Source of the DNA: Lolium rigidum
Taxonomy: Eukaryota; Streptophyta; Magnoliopsida; Poales; Poaceae
DNA length: 64,000 nucleotides
Direction: 5' to 3'
Assembly (NCBI RefSeq): GCF_022539505.1
Contig: NC_061514.1
Location: forward strand, 331,249,090-331,313,089
The notes below the pieces were generated by a model. It was not told the DNA's origin and did not search any database. It was given only the letters and a program-made list of their open reading frames with translations. Of the stretch, positions 1-11,748 are shown one piece after another. The first letter of the stretch is position 1; every line of letters begins with the position of its first letter. Both the position numbers and the translations under genes were made by a program.

Positions 1-665
1 GGCTTTCAAGATCTGCATCTGCGGCATGTGTTGCTTCCTCGTGATTGCAGTCGTTCTTCTGTGCAGCCTGTGCCTAGCCTATCTGGTTGCAGTTGTATCT
101 GGATCCGGTTCTGAGTTCAAGAAGGTACTGTCCTGCAAATAAATCCCTCTCATATGATCTTCACTTTGATCAAATTACAGCCTAGCTAGTTAGGCTACGA
201 ATTAATTGCCACGCACAATTTAAGTAGGCCACGTGAGTAGTAACAATGTTCCATGTGGGCTTATCACTTCATCTGCATCCTACGATTTTCGGACCATACC
301 ATATATGTTCATGTACATCCTTGTGGTTTCGCTGAAATTGTTGTCCTCTTCAGACCGTCTTTGGAGAAATCACATGGGAGTCAATTCAGGAGTTATTTAT
401 GTTTCCTCGCGTCGCAGTCCTTGGGTTCGCTGCAGATTTGGCCTGCATCCTGCTAATTGTCGCTGGTATTTTGGCAATGATCATGTCCCCACATGTGGAT
501 GGATCAATATCTCAGGGACAAATGATTGGTTCCTTGATCGTGGATGTGGGGATATTTGGCATCCATGCCATTGCTTGCTTCGTTATCATTCCAGCTTTCG
601 CAATTGATATCTGGAGGAAGGACCAGGTGGACAGAAAATCAGGATTCACAGTGGTGGATTGTTAA
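1..665 (+). CDS. Multi-pass membrane protein, family copy A (5'-truncated by window edge)
   Basis: Two coding segments can be read: 1..124 (frame from base 2, 41 codons) and 354..665 (stop TAA at 663-665). Both junctions fit: the first segment ends AAG before GTACTG, and the second follows a CTCTTCAG acceptor. The visible protein has a Cys- and Leu-rich hydrophobic stretch in the first segment (codons 3-33). The second segment has two more: one around VLGFAADLACILLIVAGILA and one around IHAIACFVIIPAFAI, with a conserved SPHVDGSISQG loop between them. The C-terminus is charged (WRKDQVDRK). It is paralogous to copies at 5065, 33874 and 48027. Copies B and C continue through a further splice (donor AG-GTATAT), but here a stop falls just before the matching donor. 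I do not recognise the family and give no function. The start lies outside the window. Confidence 0.6.
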
Positions 666-2870
666 GGTATATATACCGCCCCCTCTTCTTTGACTTCTCC
701 TATGTCTATATTATAATATGGTCATCTCAATTAATGATTCATAGTTTTTGCACTGCATTATTAGCCTCGTAATAACATGATAATTGTGCCCCCAATGTTA
801 TGTATTTGCAGTCATTTTCCTTAGCTGCAGCTACCTATTGGTTGGTTTGTGGTAACATGGAGTACTATTATGTATTAACCAATGATGGTTTTGCTATTCC
901 CTCTAATTGCTACATATTGGCATTCGTGACAAACCTGTTTCGACAAAAATCATTCATGGCAAACCTTGGGATTAGTCTCAATATTTAATTGTGTTACTGA
1001 CCAACAACCGGAATGCTACCATGTGCCTTCGTTACGAAGTGATCATCAAAGTGATCAATATCATGTATCAGAAGTAACAATAGTTGTTTATGTTCCATTG
1101 TAGCCTATGATCATTTCTATCAGTGTAGATAGTGAGACTATAACAATAGGTGTTTTTTTTTGCTTTAGAACCGTTTGCAAACACCTTTCTTACTATAATC
1201 ATGATGGTTTTAGTTTCCTGAATACTTCATGTGTTGTGGTTGCATATAAATGTACCTTACTAACAATTAATGGTCTTGATAACATTTTGCTAAACCATTT
1301 CTTTGTGCATTCCATTGAGACCTACAAGAGAAATAGCTTTCTCAGCTTTTGATACATGTTAGCTTTACTAAATATATTTGCATTTAACATGACTCTTCTT
1401 TGGTGCAAATCACATATTGACCAATCAGATGCTTAAAGAAATATCTTCAGCAGAAACCTAGTATCATTGTTCATGTTTTTGTCATTCCCGCGATTAGGCC
1501 GCTAAAAAAATTATCCATCAAACCCATTGTTAGTGGTAGGCCTCAAATTCCAGAGGGCTGGGTTGTTGAACATCTCCTTTTTAATTGCATTATCTTGTTA
1601 TTCATATGTCTTGTTTTATCCATTTTCTACCAATGTAAGGCTTTGTTTTAGTGAAGATAGCAAATAGAAAGTCTATTTGACTAATTCATTTAAGTAAACT
1701 ATGATGGTTATATATGATATAGACCCTTCCCATAAGCGGTAGCTAGTATCTCCTACTTGTGTGTGGTGTTGTTCCATGGATTTTCTTTTTGTAGAAGTGC
1801 CTTCCATAACTCATGTTGTTGTAGACATAAATTATTTTTTCAGGTTTTCAATGTCCATTATTTCCCCAAAAAGTGTTTCTCGAAGAGATATTTGTTAGAA
1901 ATACGTTCCATAGTTTATATGTTTAGTTCTTAACTATATTGGTCCAAGCGCAATTTGTTTTTTTGAAGAGTGCTACTCTTGGGGAGGTCAATTTCTTCTT
2001 CTACTACTATTTATATTATATTTTTTAGTTGTGACCTGTGGAGTGTGAATTGTGATGCTTTGATCTGCCCACTTGTTAGAGTTGTGATCTCAAGATAGTT
2101 TCCATATGTTGATCACTACTGATTAGGCCATCTTTTGCCATCAAGATTTCTATAATTCAGAGTCTATTTGGAAAGTGCTACCATGCATGTATTGAATTTG
2201 CAGCTTTGAGGCACACAACCTTTCCAAATTGGGGCTGTTATGTGGACCCACATGAATTACATTTTACATTCTAAGTTCCAATTTTTGTACTCTTCACTAG
2301 ATCTGATGCCCCACCTAACCCTTCCCACGCTTGATCTAAAGAATCCCCCTCACTAGCATTGTCACGCTAGCATCTTAGTGAACCTTCCATATCGGTATTC
2401 TATATAGATCACTATATACAATTTATAATATAGGGTTTTAATATTTTTAATATCTACACGTCCTCACTCAAGTCCTACTTGATGCTGGTCTATTGATTTT
2501 TTTGGCTTCTTTACAAACAGACATAACCCTGAAGTGAAGGTGTGAAGAAAGCCAATGCTGATAGAAGAGATATATGAAGATTATGGCCGCTGACAAAGAC
2601 TGGATTATAACTGCATGTATCTGTATCAGTATATTGGTCCATTGTTAGTAGTGCATACTCCATGTGTTAGGAGTTATCGCGATTCGACGCTATGTTGTTT
2701 CAATGTTTTCTTGTTGGTGGAAGGATGGAATACATGGCCTGACTGCGAGGGGTAACACCCTCCTAGAGGACAAATGCTTTTCAAGTCGTATTAAATTTGC
2801 CATGTTTGTAGTTTTATGGTGGGCGACTATTTCTTTTCAAGTGGTTGAGCATGTGCGTTTGTTTTAAAAT
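354..2870 (+). repeat. Segmental duplication, unit 1 (exon 2 of copy A plus downstream DNA)
   Basis: Exon 2 of copy A and the DNA after it are repeated at 48027-48431 and 55164-56740. Colinear landmarks are the ATTATTAGCCTC motif (near 760 and 48420), the CCTACAAGAGAAAT stretch (1320 and 55211), and the TGTGTGGTGTTGTTCCATGGAT stretch (near 1760 and 55605). Two more are the AACCCTTCCCAC stretch (2318 and 56222) and the GGGGTAACACCC stretch (near 2750 and 56660). The second unit lacks roughly 785-1278 and is split by an LTR retrotransposon. No gene other than copy A is seen here; the short open frames between 800 and 2870 look like chance. Confidence 0.7.
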
Positions 2871-4381
2871 TTTAAAAATGCAACCGTGATATTGAATCTA
2901 TAGGTACAAATGTCTAAATTTGAGGGTTACCACTAGGAATGTTCTGATCTTTCTTTTGATTCACATGGGCTAGAATTTTATTTTCATCTATTTTTTGGAT
3001 TGTTGAGAGTAAGCAGCGGACTATGCTTTTGGTAGGAAAACACTCAAATCTAAATCGAGAAATACTCAAAGATAGCTAATGTTGGTGGTGCTTATTTAAT
3101 TGTTACCATTGGTTTTGCGACTGGATTTCTCATCATGTTGAAGAAGACATTCTTGCAGTGATGATCTTCTCACTAGACATGCCCATGAGCAGCCCGGCCT
3201 GAGGACCGGCCCAAAGTTCCCAGGCATGGGCCTAAAAATGTTGGTCCGATGGATGAGCTGAGACTGGATAGTTAAAATATGCGCATTAAGGAAGATGTCT
3301 GACCCACCGGTCCACCAGGCTTGCGGGCTTTTTGGTTAGACCAGGCCTTGGCCTTATTTTGTAAGGTCAGACTTTCTTTGGTCTAACCCGAGACCAAACC
3401 TGCACTTTTTGATTATTAATACTCCCTCTGATATTGTAAGACTTCATTAAATAATTCAATATGAACTAAATACAAACCAAAATGGAATTAGTCTGAACCT
3501 TTTTAATTGTGTAAGTGACCAATAGCCGGAATGCTACCGTGTGCCTTTGTTTCGACATGTCATCAAAGTGATTTTGTATACTAAAAGCATAATACATATA
3601 AAATATGTAGTTAGGATTAACTCCGCAACGACGATAATGTTTCAACCTAATAAAGACGACAACGTTTCAGCGTTGCAAGGGGCGATGAAGTCGTGTGTGT
3701 TGCGGCGCTGCAGGGGCAATGCGGGCGTGGGAGAGAGACGACACGAGGATAGACTCCCCGAGTGATAGGGCAAAGGTGGCCGATCTTTCGATGAGAGTAT
3801 GATAGCGTCGATTTGTTGGTGGAGTTCGTGCTTGACGATCCGACTACACGTGCAAAGCTCGTGCGCCAATGCAATCGCTAGGACAATCTCCGGGAGTTAC
3901 CGATCTTGCGGGAGCACGATCAGCCTGACCAGCAAGGGTCTTAATTCCTACCTGAAATCGAGAACAAGTAAGAACTAAAGATGCAATCAGAATATTGCGA
4001 ATAGAGATGAAAGCTTGATTGATAATGGTGGGATTCCGAATAGTCGGTCTTGTTCTGGGCGTTGGCCTCAAAAGAAATACACGTAGTTGCAGCAATTGGC
4101 TAACTTTTAATCTAATCAAAATCTAAGTTCTAATGACGGCTATAGAGGAATATATATGGGGGAAGTAAAGAGATTTTCGTCCAACCAGCTAGGGTTGGCC
4201 AAAAACACCCCTAAATGGGCCTTCCTCCACTTATATGGCCTCTTAAAATCCCCTAAAATACCTAATCCGAAAATACATGGGCCTGGCCCATTAAATAAGG
4301 TGACGCAGCACCAAAAATAACTCTTTGGACGAATTTTATGATGGAGTAACTTGTATAATTCATCCAAGCATCGTTGCTTCA
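2871..4381. other. Intergenic DNA without a supportable gene
   Basis: No convincing coding region. Bases about 3500-3575 repeat about 985-1060 (both contain GGAATGCTACC and GTGATCATCAAAGTGAT-like text), so a scrap of the membrane-gene downstream DNA was copied here. A Gly/Pro-codon-rich patch at 3171-3416 (repeated CCGGCCC and GGCCTTGG words) may be a degraded MITE, but I could not find its ends. Bases 3420-3430 hold one end of a CTCCCTCTG-type Stowaway motif with no partner. Confidence 0.4.
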
Positions 4382-4753
4382 CTATGGTGGCTTCAATATT
4401 CTGAAATCCTCGCTTGCAACGCCATCCTGAATCCTTGCAGGTCTGCTGCCATCTCCATGCATGTTCCTAATCCAATACTTGGCGTCCATGCTAGATCCAT
4501 ACCTAAATAATATAAATACATTTGATTTAGACAGCATCATATTCTCATATATTTTAGGAAGGATTCCTAGTAACGAAGGTGCCTGAGATGTGGTTGTAGG
4601 AGTATTGGTTGTATCTATCATAGAGATGTCCTCATCATCCTCCCCTACTTGAATTGAAGTCGTCCTCGACGTAGTCTCATCTTTTTCACCAAAATATGCC
4701 TTCAAATCGCAGGTAATCATGTCCTCATCACCGAGAATCACGAGAGTGATCAA
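4382..4753 (-). other. Acidic open frame, probably retroelement-derived debris
   Basis: An open frame of 123 codons on the minus strand is rich in Asp, Glu, Thr and Ser (for example the acidic stretch VGEDDEDIS). A second minus-strand frame lies at 4140-4382. I do not recognise a domain. Base composition and the long tail without structure fit the gag-proximal or untranslated part of a decayed LTR element, but no LTR, primer-binding site or reverse transcriptase is visible nearby. A chance open frame is possible. Confidence 0.2.
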
Positions 4754-5064
4754 GGGAGGTCTTCTTACTTTTCGCTTGGGTTCAACTATCTAACACTGAT
4801 CTGATTCGGTTTGGTCTGCTTAGATTGGGCAATATGTGTTTTTTGATAACCCGGTTCGCACATCGAAATTAGATACTTGAAACCGTCATAGTGATCAATT
4901 TAGGAAGTTCAGGGTCTACTTTGGACCCAAATTTTTTTTCTAAACGAAACGTGGACTTTTTCCTAAAGTATGAAAAGTGGACTATCTTGGCGACCAAAAC
5001 CCAGCCCCGGTAAGGTATTCATTGCCCAATCGAGGAGGTAGGGACCGTAGGGTTTCCCGTGCCG

Positions 5065-6795
5065 ATGGCCGCCGCCGACGAGCTGATGCCCTCGCCGCCC
5101 CTCCCGGCCCCGCTCCTGTCGAGGATCGTTCTCGCCCCAACGCTGGCTCTCGCGCGCGCCGCGGCCGATGCGCGGCCCTACCTGTGCTCCACGATTGGGT
5201 TGCTTCTCTCCGCTGGTTCAGCCGCCGTGGTCGTGGCACGCCGCGTCTGGGGCGAGGGCTCCGCCCCCTTCGTGTTTCTCGAAGCGCTCACGGGCGCGGC
5301 TCTGAAGGCCTGCTTCTGCATGATTTTTTTCTTCTTCGCTCATATAGGCTTGCTGCTGTGCGGACACATCCTGCTCTTCGTGGCCGACATTGCCTGTGAT
5401 TTCATTGATTTGGTTCTTGACTTCAGGAAGGTACGATCGAAATAACTCCCTGTGATCTTTACAGAAGTAGATATGCTAGTGCTGAGCTCTACTAGACTAC
5501 TATTGCATAGTTAAATTTTACATGTGCATCCTTCGTTTCCAGACATAGCTCAAGTTGTTCTGGCGAGTAGTGTAGTGTTCCATGTCTATTCATCGGCTCA
5601 TCTGCATATATGACTGCATCATTCCATTTTTGAACCATTCTCATGTTCATGCCCATCGGTGTCCTTGTGTTGTGCTCCTCAGAGTGCCATTTGGAAAATA
5701 CTTCGGGAGACCATTCAGGAGTTAAATATATCCTCCCGCATCGCGGCTCTTGGAGGGGCCTGCTTGCTGCTATTTGTCACTGGTTGTCTGGTAGATTCGA
5801 TGTCGCCACCTGTGGAGGGATCCACATCCCAGGGAGAAAAGATTGGTTCCATGATCATCGATGTGGGGTTATTTGGCTTCCACACGATATTTTGCATTGT
5901 CATCATTTCAGATTTCGGACCTAGCGCCCGGAGGAAGAACCAGTCGGATAGGCGTCGCAGATTGTTGAGGTATATCAGTATAAGCTCCCCTTCCCATGTG
6001 CCTGTCAGCAATATGTTTTTTTTTCAGTTAATGTGTTTACTGTGAGTACATTAGCGTACCAATAACATGAAAGTAGTCCTTGCGGTTTTGTTAGTTTGCC
6101 GAGTGAAGTTGATAGTATGTGCCGACATGGGAAGGGGAGCTAATAGTCCTTGTGGTATTTGTTAACATGGAGTATATTGTTATATGCTAAACCAGTGAGG
6201 ATTTTTCTATTTCCTGTCCTTTCATAGCTAACATTGGGATTAACATTGATCATTAATTGTGTGTATATCTCCCAATGGACGCATGTTCTACCGCATGCCT
6301 TATATGGGAGAAACTAATACATTATTAATTTTGTAAATTCCATTGTCCCTTGTCATCGTTGTATCTGTGCAACTTGTGAGATGTACAGAACATGTTTGCC
6401 GCATACCAACTGTTGTAATCAACCTCTTTTAAAAAGTAAAACTCTGTTGGTTAAGAATTTCAACATTTAAACCAGTGAAAGTTTTCAAGTTCTTGCAATG
6501 GCCTAGTTTACTTTTTCAACTCTTGCAATTCTGCCCTGTTGTATTAGTTGCTTTCATCATAATGTACTAAAAAGAAGTGGACTTTTTGAAAGGACAAGGA
6601 AAACGTGAATTCTATAATGCCTCACAAGATGCAAGTTACTTCCATTGCTTGAAAACGAACATCACAACCTTTAGTTTGACAGTAGCTTCACAGTACTTGA
6701 GACAATAGCATTGGATGGTAATGTTGACACGACAATATTCCTTTATGTGGTAACCTGATCAAAGTTTGGGTTGGGTTATTTGCAGACAAAGCTAA
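5065..6795 (+). CDS. Four-pass membrane protein of unknown function, copy B
   Basis: Exons 5065..5430, 5683..5969 and 6786..6795 give 663 bases, 220 residues plus stop. The junctions are AAG/GTACGA, CTCAG/AGTGCC, GAG/GTATAT and TTTGCAG/ACAAAG. The last exon adds only ten coding bases (ending QS-stop), and the rest of it is 3' UTR. I chose the ATG at 5065 because it follows a short GC-rich leader and aligns with the ATG of copy C. The protein has a Pro-rich N-terminus. It then has about four hydrophobic segments: residues 43-60, 83-110, 144-160 and 180-200. The tail is basic (SARRKNQSDRRRRLL). Residues SPPVEGSTSQGEKIGS form the loop conserved in all four copies. I do not recognise the family. 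It is convergent with the amidase remnant at 7226. Confidence 0.65.
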
Positions 6796-7225
6796 GAAGA
6801 CATGGAGCAACTACAGTGCCTATTTTGCTGATGGTTGTGAGTCATCCCAACTGAAACAAGTTTTCAGAGGATAGAGGAAGTTTAAGCAGAATTGCTTCTT
6901 TTACTATTGGTAGAGACTAATCGTCAATAGCAATGTAAGCCTTTATGGGCGTGCATCTTTCTGCTTTACTAGCAGATCCTAATCGTCCATAGGTATCAAG
7001 TTTGTTTAGTCGTTATGGGTCTGGCGACGATATTCTGTACTCATCTATGTTACTATTTCACGAGTTTACACTATGGTGTATTGGTGTATATATATGATGG
7101 TGGAATTCATGCTCTGTTCATTACTGGCCCAAGAAGTAGCGCTTTCATGGGTAGCAGGGGGGTCACTACTCTGAAGAAAGTAGTGACGTTTAACTATCTC
7201 GGTCTTTGATGATTGTGCGTTCTAG
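6796..7225. other. 3' flank between convergent genes (unit B)
   Basis: This is the 3' UTR of gene B and the spacer before the amidase stop at 7226. It matches 35639-36075 of unit C closely, with short indels (for example a four-base insertion in unit C near 35963). No separate gene is seen. Confidence 0.5.
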
Positions 7226-8211
7226 CTAGGGCTTGAACATCGGTGCCCTTCTCACGTTGGTAGCTTGCTCGAAGGCATAAGCAATCTCGATCAGCCTGGG
7301 TTCGTACCCCTGCAGCCCGCTGAAGCATATGCCGAATGGGACTCCCTGCTCGCCATACCCCGCGGGCACAACGATGCCGGGGTGGCCGCCGATGGCGCGA
7401 AGGCTGGAGGCGCTGCTGTTGGGCGTCACGATCGCGTCCAGCTGCTGCTCCTTCATCAGCCTCTCAAGCCCATTAGCGGACAGCTCCTCCAGCCGTCGAA
7501 TCGCAGCTCTCTCCACAGATCCAATGCCATGTGTGTTTTCCGCTGCGATAAGATTGCGCTGTCCGAAATCTTTCAGCCTCTCCTGCAACAACATGTTTAG
7601 AAGGTTAAACGAAATTTGAAGAGTGCAAGTAGAGAATAAATAGTACAGTGTACCGATTTTGTAATGTTTGAACCTACATTTAGAAGTGAAGAGATGAAAA
7701 AGGTTGGATTCAGTTGCGTTTGTAAACTTACCTGGACAGGATTTGCATTGTTGAAAGCTATGACGTCTGCAAGCGAGCGGACCGGGGAGTAGCTCAGATC
7801 TGCCAGGTACGCGTTCAGACTCAGCTTGAACTCTGCCCGCACTGCCATGAACTCGTTGGAAGCAATATCAACCGCCAGAGCGGTCAAATTGGCTGCCACG
7901 TCAAGGTTCTCGATCACCACGGCCCCGTGATTCCTTTGGCAAAAAATTCAGGAATCAGTTGTTCACGGAATGTACTATATAGTATATAATTTGAAGTCAG
8001 TGAAATAATTTCGACTTGTCGATCGATCACCTCATTGTGTCGAGGTGCTGCTGGTACACCCTCAGTTCCGCCTCCCCGTATCCTTGGAAGAAGCCATTGG
8101 GGACGCCGATTTTCTTGCCTCTCAGCCCATCTTGCTTCAAAAACTGCACGTACCCTCCAGCCGGGATGTTGTCCTTGAGAAGGATGGGATACCATGTAGC
8201 CCACCGGTCAG
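7226..8211 (-). pseudogene. Amidase pseudogene (internally deleted copy in unit B)
   Basis: Read on the minus strand, exon 5 (7582..7226) and exon 4 (7933..7732) are intact and nearly identical to the full gene at 36076-37998. Exon 3 survives only from 8031 to about 8169. There the text jumps to a short piece of exon 1 (about 8165-8211) at the shared five-base word GATGT. The deletion removes the end of exon 1, all of exon 2 and the start of exon 3. Both catalytic serines of the amidase signature are therefore gone. The surviving exon 1 piece also lacks one base in the codons before the catalytic lysine, compared with the intact copy. The gene cannot make an active amidase-signature enzyme. 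Confidence 0.85.
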
Positions 8212-8232
8212 GCTAACCCCCTGTCCGTTCCC

Positions 8233-8301
8233 TTGGAGCGCCAGCTGGACGTGATCGTGACGTCCGACAGCAGCGCATCCAGCCTTCCGGCGCGCGGGGT
8301 C
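8233..8301 (+). pseudogene. Inverted scrap of an amidase last exon
   Basis: On the plus strand, opposite to the neighbouring amidase remnant, the frame from 8233 reads LERQLDVIVTSDSSASSL and onward. This matches the exon 5 motif QLDAIVTPNSSASSL of the intact amidase. The differences show it is not a copy of the adjacent exon but of a more diverged paralogue. It sits right after the point where unit B leaves homology with unit C, so the breakpoint joins two amidase pieces head-to-head. Confidence 0.55.
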
Positions 8302-10538
8302 CTCTTCGGCGGACAGCAGCAGAGATTTTCAACCTTCCACCGCGCGCCCACCGAATGAGCCGTGGCATCTCACGCGCACCCGGCGGCGCTGCATGGTGGG
8401 TCCGCTTTTGTCGCCCAAGGGATGGATGGATGGATCGGAACTTCGGAAGGCACAGCTTGACCGCATCCTCAAAACAAGCGGAGGATTAATAAAGCGATGA
8501 TTCCGGCGGTGCTTCAACTCGATCGCGAGTCCGTCGCTCGCTCCACATGATTGACTGAAAAGTCACGCGCGGTGCTCTCGCGTTCAATGTCTCTCTGCTT
8601 TTGTTACCCGCGAGCTCGCGTGACGTCCTTTGTCGAGCAAACGAAAAAAACGAAACGAAGTGAGAGAGCGAGCGCGCGCGCGCGATGGACCGCGTTGTTG
8701 GATCGCTAGCTCGCTCCACGCCGGCATCCATCGGTCAACTCGATCTCTTGCTACTCTCCTCCATCTTTTTTATTACTACCGATCGATACAACCCCAAGTC
8801 TGCGTCTTTCCTCTGCGCTGTGCAAAAAGAGTTAATATCACTGTGCATGCATAAACTAGTCTATTCTATTACGTGCATACTTGTAAAAGCGGTGATAAAC
8901 TGGTGCACTAACTTGTGATGGATGGATGCATGTGCAAAACTGGTCTAAATTGCCCTAGTGAGTGCATACACCTGGCGGCGTTATTTATCTTCCAAAAAAC
9001 AATCCTTCATATTTTTCGTTTGCACCCGTGACCTTCCACTGTGTTGCGCGTTTTTAATCTCGCCCGTCCAGGATTCTGCCGCCGCGTTCTTCGACGGGGC
9101 CAGCGAGGAGCACGGCGTCCAAGTCCTGGCGCCGATGACCTTGTACCTCATCCCGGCTGCAGCGCCCTATGCCGGTGGCCGCCATCCAGCTTTACAACCT
9201 TTCCCGGCGGAGGAGTGCAGGCAAGGTTCTCGTCTGGTCTCAGTCTCAGAGGGAGGGTCTTCGCCGCCAGTTCTGGACCACATGGAGCGGCGTGAGCTAC
9301 AAGTGTGGCACCGGTAGGAGGCACATAGGTTTTCGCCCGCCGAACCACTCTAACGCCACCGCAGGATCTTGTATGTGGTAACCTTCATGTCGGCACTGCA
9401 GTTCATGCAGCTGTTGCCGCTGTTGGGGTAGGCAGGCACCGAGTGAGCGGCGATGCTCGCTTGCGCGAGCAAGGCCATCTTCTAGCCCACGTTATCCCTC
9501 GCCAAGGAGCGCAACACGATGTCGCGCCCATGACATGTTACGAGTCCTCGACGCGCAGCGCACTAGGAGACTCATCGCAGACCGGCATCGGAACCCAGAG
9601 CAAGCTGAAGTCAACTAGGGAATGAAGGAGAAGGATACCATGTCAAGCTTCATGCACTAGCCAACGTAACCAAAAAATCGAACTCATGGAAAGAATTAAG
9701 CAATCCACTTATCCACTTCAACATCCCCCGCACGTGTGACGGGAGACAAGTCAACATGTGTAAAGACTTAGGTATACCTCAAGAGGCATATACGTGAACT
9801 CCGAGGGAGCAACAACAATTTTATGATAAATTGCGAAAACCAGGACTCAAACTTGAAACCCTATGCTCTAATACCAAAAAAGGTAAACCAAAAAGGAAAA
9901 CACCGGTGGTGGGCGACTCAATCCAATCTATGATCGGCAACAAAAAGGAAAACACCGATCGAGCAACCGACGGACAAAAAAGAACCGATCTATAGATCGA
10001 AAAAAAAGACACGAGGGCATCTGATCAATCGATCGGCGGACGAACCCTCATACGGGGTTGCGCGGCCCCCGGAGTAGGCCATGAAGATAGACCTCCCCGG
10101 ATAACTTGATGTATGTATGAGCTAGCTTTTCTAGTTTTTCTTATTTCTCACTAAAGTATGTGCTATGTGAAATGATAGGGTGGGGCAACCCCACCCTTAC
10201 ACAAGCTGGCTCCGCCATTGTGGGCTCGTGGTGTAGGCGTTGAGCTAGGTTAGTGGAATCGTTATATTTTACCGGTGATGGAGGATCAGGATGCGAAAGC
10301 AGGAACGCTTAGTGCGAGGAGGATGTAGTGGGTATATATTTTTGTGATAGACGTAAGCAAAGAGTTTTTGCTCTACCTAGCGTGGAAATATACTGACTCG
10401 CTAATAAACATAGTCTAGTGATAGGCAGTTGAACCGACGGTATATATGCACGGCCATGCTTGTCCCATGCCAAAGTACACATATACTAGGTTGTTACACG
10501 TGTGGAGTCTAGACATTTTTGTGCCTAGCTAGCTACTA
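8302..10538. other. Intergenic DNA; gene-like GC-rich patch and a tRNA-Met-like motif
   Basis: No gene can be supported. Bases about 9060-9380 are GC-rich with overlapping open frames on both strands and may be a decayed gene fragment; I recognise no domain. On the minus strand, 9876-9841 reads TGGTATTAGAGC, then a T-arm-like GTTTGAGTCCTGG. This resembles an initiator tRNA-Met-derived primer-binding or SINE sequence, but no LTR or internal promoter pair could be paired with it. Confidence 0.35.
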
Positions 10539-10905
10539 CTCCCTCTGTTTGGGTTTAGAGAGCAGTTTGCTAATACCAAGACGTGGAGTGTTTAACATGA
10601 GCTGGCCTCGGGGACGTTAGGCATTGTATTAATTGTAGCTACAGTCACTCGAGTTAAATAGGCTTTTTTCCTTCCTTGTACTCTCTCTGTGTTTGCATCT
10701 AACCGTAGAAACAGAAGGTAATCCGCGAGATAATCTGCTCACCAATCCTTCGCGAGAAAAAGAAGGCATGCATTGGGTATTCCTTTTTGCCACGGATTGC
10801 CCTCTTCCTCCTCCAGCAAAACGCTTCTCTGGCAGTTAATTTAGGCACAGAAATTAAGGGCAGTTAACACTCCGGACTTGTTTTTCCAAACCCAAACAGA
10901 GGGAG
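10539..10905. mobile_element. Stowaway-type MITE (367 bp)
   Basis: The inverted ends CTCCCTCTGTTTGGGTTT and AAACCCAAACAGAGGGAG are flanked by TA dinucleotides at 10537-10538 and 10906-10907. That is the target duplication expected of Tc1/mariner-type Stowaway elements. There is no coding capacity. It lies in a gene-poor stretch, and the TIRs match without a visible mismatch over 18 bases. Confidence 0.85.
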
Positions 10906-10907
10906 TA

Positions 10908-11309
10908 CTTCTTTCGATCACCTTTAATTGAGATGTGTCGACGTTGATTAATTCAGAGTAGAGGTAGTACATGCGTGGAGTACCATGAGCACGATCATTC
11001 TGTTGGAGTGGACATGGTGTATATATATTTTTTCCAAAGCATCAACACAAATTAAGGATTCGACTGTATCTACCCAAAATACCCCTTAATTTGTGTTTTG
11101 CAATTGGAGTATGTAAATAGTCGTAACGTCAAGGGTGGGAGCACTTATGGTTATTGTGAAAAACGAGGAGACATGTGCATCAAATCCGGATGGTGTAGTT
11201 AATTTGCAGCAAATTAATCAGCTCGGGCGAGAACCAAAACCTCCGAGAAAACAAAACACACGACCGAGGCATCTCCTCCTTAATTATTCACTCTCTCGCT
11301 CCAGACGAG
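10908..11309. other. Spacer without a supportable feature
   Basis: AT-rich DNA between the MITE and the GC-rich open frame at 11310. I see no gene, RNA or clear repeat. Confidence 0.3.
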
Positions 11310-11748
11310 ATGCGCGACGCATCCTCTCCTCGTCCGGCCCCCTTTCTTCCTTCTCCACACGACCACACCCGCCGCCGCCGCTCACCGGCCACCCCAGTCC
11401 CGCCACTCGCCGGCGCCGCTCCAGGCGCACCTCTTCCCGATCAATTCCACTGCAGAAGCCGCCCTCCACCGCCTCCATTCTTGCCGCCGCAAAACCCTAA
11501 GGGCCCTCCGTCGAGGACGAACCAGCCCGACCACAAACGGCTTCTCCTAGTACTCCTCGACCTCCTACGCGGCTCGGATGGCCCCGCTAGTCGGTGCTCC
11601 AGGACGGCACTGGCCGTCACACTGCCGGGAGTACGACCTCCAGATGGAGATGCACCAACGCGGCAACGCCGCGACCGGGAGACCGACTTGCTCTCCTCCG
11701 ACGTCCGACAGCTGCTGACCGAACCCCCGCCGCCTCAACAAGCCTTTG
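11310..11748 (+). CDS. Possible first exon of an unrecognised gene (Pro/Arg-rich)
   Basis: An ATG at 11310 opens a frame rich in Pro and Arg (for example PPPPPFLPPQNPKGPP). It reaches a good splice donor, TTTG/GTGAGT at 11748/11749. The upstream leader has a CT-rich stretch (TCACTCTCTCGCTCC), as in grass 5' UTRs. No downstream coding exon that joins in frame was found, although a tandemly repeated block starts at 12072. I recognise no domain; Pro/Arg-rich GC-biased leaders often open by chance. Low confidence. Confidence 0.2.

Larger units (their letters stand above)
5047..8211. repeat. Recent segmental duplication, unit B (membrane gene plus amidase)
   Basis: From the GTAGGGTTTCCCGT motif at 5047, the sequence runs colinear with 33857 onward, through gene B, its introns and 3' flank, into the convergent amidase gene. 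Identity is very high by eye even in introns, with only scattered substitutions and short indels. Colinearity breaks at about 8165-8169, inside amidase exon 3. There unit B jumps to a piece of exon 1 (matching 37679-37725) and then diverges. Unit C at 33857-37998 keeps the full amidase, so unit B is the damaged one. Confidence 0.85.

Noticed and set aside
4977..5399. A 140-codon plus-strand frame overlapping gene B exon 1
   Set aside because: Out of step with the exon shared by four paralogues; Arg-rich shadow of GC-rich codons.
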